Below are positions 9,731 to 17,574 of a stretch of 64,000 nucleotides of DNA, one piece after another. Source of the DNA: Burkholderia cepacia. Lineage in GTDB: Bacteria > Pseudomonadota > Gammaproteobacteria > Burkholderiales > Burkholderiaceae. Location: NCBI RefSeq assembly GCF_001718835.1, contig NZ_CP013444.1:248001-312000 (forward strand), given 5' to 3'. Position numbers and translations under genes: made by a program. Every line of letters starts with the position of its first letter. Position 1 is the stretch's first letter. The notes below the pieces were generated by a model. That model had not been told where the DNA came from and did no database searches. It saw only the letters and a program-made list of their open reading frames with translations.

Positions 9731-10252
9731 CCGGATTCACGAACAGGGCGGTGAAGCCATTGCCGTCGCTTTAGCGCGTTCCGCATCGGCCCGCTGCAAT
9801 TGTGTTCAACCATCGCGGACACAGCAGAGCAACCACGCACGCGCTAGTGCACGCCGGTTGAGCGCCACCTGTCATCGTCAGCGCCGCTCGCGCGCATCTG
9901 CGCAACCCGTTCGCCCGATCGCGGGCCAACGTTCAACGGCTATCACTACAGCATCCGCGTTGGTGTGTTCGAGCTTGTGCCGAGCGGCAACCGCAGCGAT
10001 CCTGCGGCGGTATCGTCGGATAGTCACATGCATGTTCCGCACCGTTCCCGCGCCGCGATCGCCGGATGTGCGGCGGTATCGATGCGATGCGCGGCGCAAT
10101 CCCGACGCATTCAAATCCCGATATATCTCAAAATCACGGCAACATTTTGTCCGGCTGACCGAATTCGGCCAGCCATTGACGCGATGATAAAAGCATGCAC
10201 GTCGCCGCGATGAGTCGGTACGTGACTGCAAAGCCTCGGGGAAGACAGGAAC
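9731..10252. promoter_or_regulatory. gap before second response regulator; promoter region copy 2
   Basis: A 522-bp stretch with no gene I can support. Its 3' part repeats the upstream region of the first response regulator: TATCTCAAAATCA at 10124-10136, then a shared leader from 10219. A near-perfect 22-bp palindrome lies between them at 10153-10174. The 5' part (9731-10100) shows nothing recognisable. Confidence 0.45.
10153..10174. promoter_or_regulatory. 22-bp near-perfect palindrome, possible operator
   Basis: The arms GGCTGACCGAA and TTCGGCCAGCC are complementary except for one pair, centred on GAATTC. It lies 17 bp after the conserved AT-rich block and 79 bp before the regulator start, a plausible operator place. 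The matching place in front of the first copy has no such palindrome. Confidence 0.35.
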
Positions 10253-10845
10253 ATGGACGAATTCCTTGTGCGCGTGATGGTGGCAGACGATCATCCGGCA
10301 TCCGCGCTCGGCATGTCACAGGCGATGCAGGGCAACAGCACGATCAATCTCGTGGGCGCCGTTTCGAACTCGACGGATCTGGTCGCCGCGCTCGATACGC
10401 AGCAGTGCGACGTGCTCGTGCTCGATTATGTAATGCCCAGCGGTAAGTATGGCGATGGACTGACACTGTTGTCATTTCTGCAACGGCGCTATCCGGCGTT
10501 GCATATCGTAACGATGACGATGATCGACAATCCGAGCGTGCTGGGCGCGATCCGCAAGCAGGGCGTGAACTGCATCCTCAGCAAATCGGACGCGATCTCG
10601 CATCTGATCGGTGCGGTGCACGCGGCCTATGTCGGCGCGAACTACATGTCGCCGCATATCAAGCAGCTGCTGCAAGACGTCGATACGACACCGGCCGCAC
10701 GCGCATTGACGATGCGCGAGACCGAGGTGGTGCGGCTCTGCTGCGCGGGCTACACGGTCGGCGAGATTGCGACCCAGCTGCATCGCAGCAAGCAGACCAT
10801 CAGTTCGCAGAAGGCGAGCTTCCGGACGCGCCGGAATCCGTATAG
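10253..10845 (+). pseudogene. second fimbrial response regulator, truncated by a 64-bp deletion
   Basis: Closely similar to the regulator at 164 through residue 187: receiver with D12-D13 and D58 in VLDYVMP, then the LuxR-type domain up to HRSKQTISSQK. At that point 64 bp present in copy 1 (721-784) are missing, with GAA at both ends as microhomology. Because 64 is not a multiple of three the frame shifts; the old reading frame ends PDAPESV with TAG at 10843-10845, while the open frame runs on into unrelated antisense sequence to 11356. The end of the recognition helix is lost, so normal DNA binding is unlikely. The receiver could still accept phosphate. Confidence 0.85.
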
Positions 10846-10885
10846 CGCGTCGTGTTACGACGCGGCTGTCTGCCGTCGACACAGG

Positions 10886-11989
10886 TCACCGATATTCGAG
10901 CGTGAAAGTGAGCACGCCGTTCGCCTTGCCGCCCGTGACCCTCGGTGCGGTCTGAATATAGCGGGCTCCGAGTCCGATCGACATGCTTCCGTTGGACGTG
11001 ACGCCGACGGCGCGACTCTCGCCGATCGGGAACGGCTTGTTCGCCCACGTGTCGAGCATCTGAATGCCGATGCCTGTGGCCGTTGCATCCGACAGATTGA
11101 TCGTGCCGGGATAGCCGGGATTTTTATAGGTGTCGTCAAGCGTCAGACTGACCGCGGTACCGGGCGTGCAGGTCAGGTCGATGGTGAACGGCCGAACCTG
11201 CGCCGCCGTGCCCGGGCCATTGAAATCACTCTGCGGCACGCGTCCCAGCACCACGCCGATATTGTTCTTGATGACATCGCAGGACGCGCTGACGATCTCG
11301 GCCGAAGCAAAAGTAAAAGAAAGAAGATCCTTGTCGTATTTGTCGCCAAAGAATGATTCCGGCTTGCTCATCATCGTAATTTTCGGAAAGGTGAACGTGC
11401 CTCCGGTAACGGTTCCGGTCCTGATCAGTTCGAAAGTGTGCGTCAACGTGTACGTATTCGTTATCGGAATGATCGGCCTGTGAGGAAACGGTACGCCGAG
11501 CGATGTGAGCGGGCTGTTGAGCGGCGACGAACCGAACGCATACTTCTGGCCGTTGTAGTTGGTGATCGTCCAGTCGAGAGCAATGCCCGAAACACTCGTT
11601 TCAAAGCCCCGGCTGGTGTTTGTTCGCGCCTCGTTGTACGGCGATTTGAAGATGACCGCGAAAGACCCGGTCGGATAATACTTGTTCGTACACTCGATCG
11701 TGGTGGTGACCGTTTGGGTAGCTAAAACGCTGCCAATCGGCGTCTTGCGCGTCACGGCGATGCGGGAGGGAAACTTGATTTGCGTCGTCGGTGAGCCGAC
11801 CGGAATGCAGACGTCGGTCAGTGCCGCCCGCGCGTGATGCGGCAACAGTACGCCGCAGGCGGCCAGCAGAAACAGCGTGCCGAGCGCGCGGCGAGCCGGA
11901 TTGGCCGCCGCGTTCGTGGCTTCGGCAGGCCGGAGCGCAGATCGGTGCGAGCAGCGAATCGCTTGTCGTGGGCGAGGCAGGTATTTCAT
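10886..11989 (-). CDS. fimbrial tip adhesin (copy 2, on inverted segment)
   Basis: A complete 367-residue adhesin. A signal peptide ends near HHARAALT. The N-terminal receptor-type domain (about 50-220) is unlike those of the other two adhesins. The C-terminal pilin domain has SASCDVIKNNIGVVLGRV, DLTCTPG, GLGARYIQ and the last strand ANGVLTFTLEYR. The start is uncertain: ATG 11989 puts the signal peptide near the end, ATG 12007 adds six residues. It follows a broken usher 3' end on the same strand (12630-12104) and is opposite to the rest of the locus. No promoter of its own is evident, so it may be silent. Confidence 0.82.
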   Translation of the reverse strand: MKYLPRPRQAIRCSHRSALRPAEATNAAANPARRALGTLFLLAACGVLLPHHARAALTDVCIPVGSPTTQIKFPSRIAVTRKTPIGSVLATQTVTTTIECTNKYYPTGSFAVIFKSPYNEARTNTSRGFETSVSGIALDWTITNYNGQKYAFGSSPLNSPLTSLGVPFPHRPIIPITNTYTLTHTFELIRTGTVTGGTFTFPKITMMSKPESFFGDKYDKDLLSFTFASAEIVSASCDVIKNNIGVVLGRVPQSDFNGPGTAAQVRPFTIDLTCTPGTAVSLTLDDTYKNPGYPGTINLSDATATGIGIQMLDTWANKPFPIGESRAVGVTSNGSMSIGLGARYIQTAPRVTGGKANGVLTFTLEYR

Positions 11990-12103
11990 GTGCAGGCCTG
12001 AAGTCATATGTTCGTACGTTGATGTGGAGATTGCAGTTCGCCTGTCGCCACGATCAAACGCATCGGTGAAAAGGGCGAAAAGATACGGGCGTCGGCGGTA
12101 CCG

Positions 12104-12630
12104 TCACGGTGTGCGCGCAACTGGTTGCGCGCAGCGCCTCACGATCCGTTCGTACGTCAGCGCATTGTTCCGCTGCGGCAATCCGTAGGCGACCGTGCAG
12201 CTTCCGTTGGTCCAGCGCACGTCGACGCTGCCGTGATCCTCGATGCCGAACACCAGCAGGAGCGACTGGTTGTCGATCATGCCGAGCAGCTTGCCGTTCT
12301 TGTCGTACGCCTGTGCGCCGAACGGCACCTTGCCGCCCGCGTCGCGAGTCAGTTCGACCTCGGTGCCGACGCTCGCCGGGCTGATATTCAGCCAGTTCGT
12401 GCGATACGGTGCAGATACGGAACGACTGCGTAGCCGCGCGGGTCGGTGCGGACCGACTCCGTGCGGAAGGGCGCGCCGGACACGTTCGGCACTTCGGCGA
12501 TCGCGAATGTCTCGCCGACCGGCTGGCCTAGCGTGACGCCGCCGTCATGCACAACCACCGAGCCGGCGGCGCTGGCGTCGACATGCCTGTTGCCGCGGCT
12601 CTGGTTTGCCTGAATTGTCAGGTGCCGTGG
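12104..12630 (-). pseudogene. usher 3'-end remnant (inverted, frameshifted)
   Basis: Translation resembles the last part of the usher at 6080: homology starts near NQSRGNRHVDASAAGSVVV, then GETFAIAEVPNVSGAPF and RGYAVVPYL. One C on the plus strand is missing at 12409/12410 compared with the intact gene and breaks the frame; in the other frame it goes on PYRTNWLNISPASVGTEVEL. About 31 residues present in the intact usher are then missing in frame near 12345, and GGKVPFGAQAYDKNGKLLG to the stop at 12104 is again good. It cannot make a working usher. Its interest is that it stays attached to an intact adhesin gene. Confidence 0.85.
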
Positions 12631-12865
12631 TGTCCGAGGGAATATGACAAATACCATTCCTCGATAGCGAGGTAATGGGACAAGTACTAAAGTGGATTTG
12701 ATGCGAGTTTGGCGCTTCGTTTTCACGACCGGTGCGCAAGCCGGCGCGGATCGGACACGGAGTCGCAGTGCCGGTGCGGTAGGCGGCGCACGCGGAATTG
12801 ATCGTAGTCGTGACCTGTGCGTTGCGTCGAACGAAACGTGTGCGGACGATGATCCGCGAACGCAT

Positions 12866-13257
12866 TGCGTCGGACGCGCTGCTGCGCGTGATCAACGACG
12901 TGCTCGATCTGTCGAAGGCCGAGTCGAACCAGATGGTGCTCGAACGGATTCCGTTCGAACATGCAAGCCGATCCGTCCATTTACCGGCGCTTTGGCGGCA
13001 GCGGCCTCGGGCTGCCGCTGTGTGCGCGCATTGCAAGGCTGATGCATGGCGAACTGACGGTCGACAGCCGTGTGGATGAAGGTTCGACGTTCATCGCATC
13101 GCTGCCGCTGCCCGATGCGCCGCCCGGCTGGCGCGGCACTTTTGCGGAGCCGGCCGAGGTAATCGGTGGTGCCACGGCGATCGAGCCGGAGCGGCATGAC
13201 GACGACGCGCCGCCGCTTCGCGTGCTTGTTGCCGAGGATCACCCGGCGAGCCAGCGC
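12866..13257 (+). pseudogene. remnants of a second hybrid histidine kinase
   Basis: Two pieces matching the kinase at 910. Piece one (12866-12958) encodes SDALLRVINDVLDLSKAESN, the helix after the phospho-histidine. Piece two (12961-13257), in another frame, encodes the end of the ATPase domain and the start of the receiver: SIYRRFGGSGLGLPLC, GELTVDSRVDEG, LRVLVAEDHPAS. The H box, most of the ATPase domain and the receiver aspartate are gone. The stretch 12631-12865 may hold a very worn piece of the kinase 5' end, but I cannot align it with confidence. Confidence 0.85.
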
Positions 13258-13319
13258 GTTGCGTCGCATAGTTCCGGCCGCCGTGTCGTGTGCACGAGGG
13301 GCGCGATGCGGATCATATA

Positions 13320-13604
13320 GGCGAATTTGGGATGTCGGCTTTGTCTTATGCTGTCTGATGTCTGTTTATTTTAAAAATTAAAATCGGATTTGTGAATTAA
13401 AGCGATGATATAAAACATTTTCTTTTTGTTGAAATGTCGTGGCGCCATGATGGCTGATACGTGCTTTGCAGGATTTTAGTACAAGTGCGAATGCTTGCTC
13501 GTCAGATGTCGAGCTATTACTATTGATTGTTGCTATTCCCCGCAAATACAATTCACTCAACTCTGATAAAGAGTTATTTTCATGGGTTCCAGTTGGAGTG
13601 AATC
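13320..13604 (+). promoter_or_regulatory. second copy of the AT-rich pilin promoter
   Basis: An AT-rich stretch matching the region before the pilin at 4589. Shared blocks are ATTTTAGTACAAGT (13473-13486), the hairpin AACTCT-GATAA-AGAGTT (13559-13575) and the leader through GGAGTGAATCG. It now stands before a fused remnant rather than a pilin. If still active it would transcribe the usher tail and the adhesin at 14264. Confidence 0.65.
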
Positions 13605-14115
13605 GCGGCAATCAATGCCGAGAAAATCGCCATCGCGGCAGCGGTCGCACCGGCACCTGGCGACCGTGCGTACCGACCGGCGCGGCTATGCGGTCGTGCC
13701 GTATCTGCAGCCGTATCGCCAGAACTGGCTGAACATCGATCCGTCGAGTATCGGCACGCATACGGAAATCCCCGATAACGCGAAGATGGTCGTGCCGACA
13801 CGCGGCGCGATCGTCAAGACCCGCTTCGAGGCCGAGTCGGGGCGGCGTGTGCAATTCGAATTGAGCGGCGACGAAGGCGGCAAGGTGCCGTTCGGCGCGC
13901 AGGCGTACGACGCGAAGGGCAAGCTGCTCGGCATGTTGGACAACCAGTCGCGTTTGCTGGTGTTCGGTATCGAAGACAAGGGCAGCATTGACGTACGTTG
14001 GGGCGACAAGCAATGCACGATCGGGTATGCGCTGAAGCCGCAGGACAAGGAACTGGCCTATGAACGCGTGGCGGCGAGTTGCAGGCGCGCCAGCACGCTG
14101 GCCGGCGGCGAGTGA
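13605..14115 (+). pseudogene. pilin start fused to usher 3' end
   Basis: The first about 50 bp (13605-13655) correspond to the start of the pilin gene, but the GTG start is lost; in the pilin frame it reads EKIAIAAAVAPAPG. At about 13656-13662 it jumps, in another frame, to the usher: TVRTDRRGYAVVPYLQPY through GGKVPFGAQAYDAKGKLLG and LVFGIEDKG to a normal stop at 14115. Pilin body, chaperone and most of the usher are gone. The usher part is nearly the same as 8129-8584 at the nucleotide level, so the event is recent or the tail is kept alike by conversion. Confidence 0.88.
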
Positions 14116-14263
14116 ACTGTGGCGGATCGGAAATTTCAGCACCGGCATTTCAAATTCAGATTCATCGGGTTCCAAACCAAATCACTCTGGCCGTGGGTTG
14201 CTGTGATGACGAAGCGGCGTGTCATTTGGCTATCTTCGAAACCTAACGACAGAGAGTTCTCGC

Positions 14264-15301
14264 ATGCATGCGATCACTACATTCAAATTCAAGCGGGTCG
14301 CGCATATCGCTTTCGGTCTGGCTTTTCTTGCGTTCGGCCTCTGTACGAACGTGCAGGCGACATGTAACGTCAGGCAGTCTTTTGTAGGTCCCGGCCCCGG
14401 CCGCTTCACGATTTCTCTGCCTGCCACCGTTGCGTTCGATCCAATGCAACCGGACGGCACCGTTCTCATGAGCCGCGACGTAGTCTCGCAGGGGTTTGAG
14501 GTCTATGCCACTGGCTGCAAAAACCCGAACTCACTTGGGCGCGAGATGCATTCCGGTGTAGGTACACTCGGACGCTTCGATACCTTTCCCACGTCCGTTG
14601 CCGGCGTCGGCATTCGTGTCGGGTACCGGAGCAGCGGTGGTACTGCCATCTGGTGGAATAACAATATCGTCGATAACTCTGGTTCCGTGGGCATGACAAT
14701 TTATCCGCCCCCGCTCGTCGTCGAGCTTATCAAGACGGGCCCCATCACGGCACAAGGCAGCCTCGGCGGTGAAATCGGTCGGCTGACGTTATTGGACCAT
14801 GGTCAGATCGTGTACAGCGTTTTCATGACTGGCACGCTTACCATCAAGCCGAGCGTGCCCACCTGCAACGTGTTGACCAAGACCGTTCCGGTCGGTCTTG
14901 GCAAGGTTACGATGGAAACGCTGCGAGGCCTCGGTTCGTCCAGTCAGTCCACGCCCTTCGACATCAAGCTACAGTGCGCAGGAGGCACCCAGGGCGCAAC
15001 CACGAGGATGTGCATGACGCTGACCGACGCCGCCGATCCGGGCAATCGCGGCACAGCGTTGTCCTTGTCTCCGGATTCCAAGGCCAAGGGCTACGGCATC
15101 CAGATACTGCGTGCCGACGACACGCCCGTCAGCTATGGGCCGGATTCGGCCGCTGCAGGCAACCCGGGCCAGTGGTACGTCGGCGAGCCTGGCAACAACC
15201 ATGTGGCGATCCCGCTGAAAGCGCGCTATGTCCGGACGGCAACCGATGTCCAGCCCGGAACTGCGAATGGTGTGGCGACGTTTACCATGAGCTATCAGTA
15301 G
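14264..15301 (+). CDS. fimbrial tip adhesin (copy 3)
   Basis: A 345-residue secreted adhesin, complete. ATG 14264 follows AGAGAG; an in-frame GTG at 14219 is less likely. A signal peptide ends at NVQATCNV. The N-terminal domain to about residue 200 is diverged from the other adhesins. The C-terminal pilin domain has VPTCNVLTKTVPVGLGKV, DIKLQCAGG, PLKARYVRTATDV and the final strand NGVATFTMSYQ. It lies 148 bp after an usher tail on the same strand and downstream of the second pilin promoter copy, so it could be expressed without a pilus operon of its own. Confidence 0.85.
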   Translation: MHAITTFKFKRVAHIAFGLAFLAFGLCTNVQATCNVRQSFVGPGPGRFTISLPATVAFDPMQPDGTVLMSRDVVSQGFEVYATGCKNPNSLGREMHSGVGTLGRFDTFPTSVAGVGIRVGYRSSGGTAIWWNNNIVDNSGSVGMTIYPPPLVVELIKTGPITAQGSLGGEIGRLTLLDHGQIVYSVFMTGTLTIKPSVPTCNVLTKTVPVGLGKVTMETLRGLGSSSQSTPFDIKLQCAGGTQGATTRMCMTLTDAADPGNRGTALSLSPDSKAKGYGIQILRADDTPVSYGPDSAAAGNPGQWYVGEPGNNHVAIPLKARYVRTATDVQPGTANGVATFTMSYQ

Positions 15302-15703
15302 ATCGTCGACTGGGCAGCGATACCATCCGGTTACCAGGCTTGGACGCGTAGCGCACTGACGCACGCGCCGGGCGACTGCTGGGGTCGCGTGTTGCACTGG
15401 CCCAGTTCGCCGACGGGGGGCGGACCGGGGGGGCCGGCCGCCCGGCGTTGACATCTGCATCGGATTGACCAGCGGCAAATGCGTCAAATTGCAGATCACG
15501 GAGGACGGTGCCCTAACGATGGACCGGAATCATTCGGTCCCAGTAAACGAGGCTTACCGCTTCACGGGCAAGGCTAGGTACGTACAGCCATTCGGCGCGA
15601 TTACCCCAGGATAAGCCGACGGGGCGAGTGGCTTCGTCATCCTGCCGAACGGCGGTGTCGTCGCCGACGCCTCACTGCTTTCCGTATCACCAGGCGCCGA
15701 GTT
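15302..15703. other. gap holding an adhesin remnant and long G runs
   Basis: About 400 bp without an intact gene. It contains the adhesin tail described at 15444-15614 and G-rich runs at about 15415-15435. The part 15615-15703 shows nothing recognisable. It marks the end of the fimbrial region; acdS begins on the opposite strand at 15704. Confidence 0.5.
15444..15614 (+). pseudogene. C-terminal remnant of a further fimbrial adhesin
   Basis: The frame starting GVDICIGLTSG and running through AYRFTGKARYVQPFGAITPG ends in TAA at 15612. It resembles the end of the pilin domain of copy 1 (YRFRGKARYVASGGEVKAGR). The stop falls where related proteins have the glycine-rich turn before the last strand, so the last strand is lost. 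No upstream part is left. It is evidence for at least one more adhesin copy in the past. Confidence 0.6.
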
Positions 15704-16720
15704 TCAACCGTCCCGGAACATGAAGCTATACGCGCTCAGCGCCGGCGCACCGCCGAGATGCGCATACAGCACCTTCGATCCCGGCTCGAATTCCCCGCGC
15801 CGCACCTTGTCGATCATCCCGTGCATCGACTTGCCTTCGTACACGGGATCGGTCAGCACGCCTTCGAGCCGTGCGCACAGCCGGATCGCCTCGAGCGTGC
15901 CTTCGTTCGGCAAGCCGTACTCGGGGCCGCCGTAGCGCGTATCGAGGATCACGTCCTTATCGGTGATGTCGCGCCCGAGGTCCACCAGCTCGGCGGTATG
16001 ACGTGCGATCCGCGTGATCTGCTCGCGGGTCTGCTCGGGTTTTGCCGACGCGTCGATCCCGATCACGCGATCCGCGCGCCCGTCGGCCGCGAAGCCCACG
16101 ACCATGCCGGCCTGCGTGCTGCCCGTCACCGAGCACACGACGATGTAGTCGAACCGGAAGCCGAGCTGCGCCTCCTGCGCACGCACTTCCTCCGCGAAGC
16201 CGACGAACCCGAGCCCGCCGAGCGGATGCTCGGAACAGCCGGCCGGAATCGGATAAGGCTTGCCGCCCGCCTGCCGCACGCTTTCCATCGCCTCTTCCCA
16301 ACTGCGGCGAATGCCGATGTCGAAGCCGTCCGGCACGAGCCGCACGTCGGCGCCCATCATCCGCGAGAGCTGGATGTTGCCGACGCGGTCGTACACGGGA
16401 TCGTCGTAGTTCACCCAATGTTCCTGCACGAGCACGCACTTCATCCCGAGGTGCGCGGCGACGGCCGCGACCTGGCGCGTCTGGTTCGACTGGACGCCGC
16501 CGATCGACACGAGCGTATCCGCGCCCTGCGCCAGCGCATCGGGGATCAGGTATTCGAGCTTGCGCGTCTTGTTGCCGCCGAACGCGAGGCCGCTGTTGCA
16601 GTCCTCGCGTTTCGCATACAGATCCACCTTGCCGCCGAGGTGTGCGCTCAGGCGCCCGAGCGGCTGGATCGGCGTGGGGCCGAACGTGAGTGAATAGCGG
16701 GGAAAGCGGTGCAGGTTCAT
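15704..16720 (-). CDS. acdS: 1-aminocyclopropane-1-carboxylate (ACC) deaminase
   Basis: A 338-residue PLP enzyme that splits ACC, the plant ethylene precursor, into 2-oxobutanoate and ammonia. K51 in GGNKTRKLEY is the PLP lysine. Y294-E295 (DPVYEGKSM) and L322 (YAHLGGAPAL) are the residues that separate true ACC deaminase from D-cysteine desulfhydrase, and the length is exactly the family's. ATG 16720 was chosen over a 43-residue upstream extension without family similarity. It is divergent from an Lrp-type gene at 16904, as acdR is in known strains. It suggests life with plants. Confidence 0.97.
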   Translation of the reverse strand: MNLHRFPRYSLTFGPTPIQPLGRLSAHLGGKVDLYAKREDCNSGLAFGGNKTRKLEYLIPDALAQGADTLVSIGGVQSNQTRQVAAVAAHLGMKCVLVQEHWVNYDDPVYDRVGNIQLSRMMGADVRLVPDGFDIGIRRSWEEAMESVRQAGGKPYPIPAGCSEHPLGGLGFVGFAEEVRAQEAQLGFRFDYIVVCSVTGSTQAGMVVGFAADGRADRVIGIDASAKPEQTREQITRIARHTAELVDLGRDITDKDVILDTRYGGPEYGLPNEGTLEAIRLCARLEGVLTDPVYEGKSMHGMIDKVRRGEFEPGSKVLYAHLGGAPALSAYSFMFRDG

Positions 16721-16840
16721 CGAATGTCTCCGAAAGGCGCGGCGGATAGGTGACGGGACCGGCCGGCAGATGGCGCCCCGACGAGAAAATGATAGGCGGA
16801 CGCGCGAGAAATGAGCGTGCGAAATAAATAACGTCGTCCT

Positions 16841-16853
16841 ACGTTTCAAACGT
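16841..16853. promoter_or_regulatory. perfect palindrome in the acdS-acdR spacer
   Basis: ACGTTT-C-AAACGT, a perfect 13-bp dyad in the 183-bp spacer between the divergent genes. A second imperfect dyad at 16863-16888 has arms TTTGTGAAC and GTTCGTCAAA. Lrp-type AcdR is known to bind this kind of spacer; which dyad it binds here is inference. Confidence 0.45.
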
Positions 16854-16903
16854 GGTCATCACTTTGTGAACAATCCGAGTTCGTCAAACAGGAAATTTGC
16901 GCA

Positions 16904-17404
16904 ATGAAATTAGGCAGACGGCCGGCGCGGGCGCCGGAAGCCGCGCCCGCGCTCGATCGCATCGACCGCGCGATCCTCCGGCAACTGCAGCAGGACGCGT
17001 CGATTTCCAACGTGCGCCTCGCCGCGAAAGTGAAGCTGAGCGCGCCGGCCTGCCTGCGACGCGTCGATCGGCTCAAGGAAATGGGGCTGATCCGCGGGAT
17101 CGTCGCGCTGCTCGACCCGAAGCCGCTCGGGGCCGGCATGCTCGTCGTGATCGGCTTCGTGCTCGACCGTTCGACGCCGGAAGCGTTCGCCGCGTTCGAG
17201 CGGGCCGCGCAGAAGGTGTCGGGATGCGTCGAATGCCACGTCGTGACCGGCGAGTTCGATTACTTCATGCTGGTGCGCACGCGCGACAACGAGAGCTTCA
17301 ACCGCTTGCACGCGGAACAACTGCTGTATCTGCCGGGCGTGCGGCAGGTGCGCTCGTTCATGGTGCTCAAGGAGATTCTGTCGACGCATGCGTTGCCGGT
17401 GTAG
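16904..17404 (+). CDS. acdR: Lrp/AsnC-family regulator of acdS
   Basis: A 166-residue regulator with an N-terminal winged helix-turn-helix (LDRIDRAILRQLQQDASISN to CLRRVDRLKEMGLIRG) and a C-terminal RAM ligand-binding domain (GCVECHVVTGEFDYFMLVRT). In relatives AcdR activates acdS when ACC is present. Divergent position next to acdS supports the name. The start ATG 16904 follows AGGAAA. Confidence 0.9.
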   Translation: MKLGRRPARAPEAAPALDRIDRAILRQLQQDASISNVRLAAKVKLSAPACLRRVDRLKEMGLIRGIVALLDPKPLGAGMLVVIGFVLDRSTPEAFAAFERAAQKVSGCVECHVVTGEFDYFMLVRTRDNESFNRLHAEQLLYLPGVRQVRSFMVLKEILSTHALPV

Positions 17405-17574
17405 CGCGCCGTCGCCGGGCGTTCGCGCGTCCGGCGCGGCGCTCGAACGCACCCGTACCGAACGGTCGCACTACGCGCGCGGCGTGACGCATCCGTGGCG
17501 GCGCGCTATGCTCGACGTTCGTTGCGGCGCAGCGCGCGGGCGCGTCGCGCGATCGCATCCAGACGGAGACCCCG

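Noticed and set aside
10846..11356. C-terminal extension of the second response regulator in its open frame
   Set aside because: The extension is antisense to the adhesin gene and Arg-rich; it is only read-through after a frameshift.
15415..15435. Runs of G considered as a phase-variable tract
   Set aside because: They lie outside any intact gene or clear promoter, and the runs are interrupted and only six or seven bases long.
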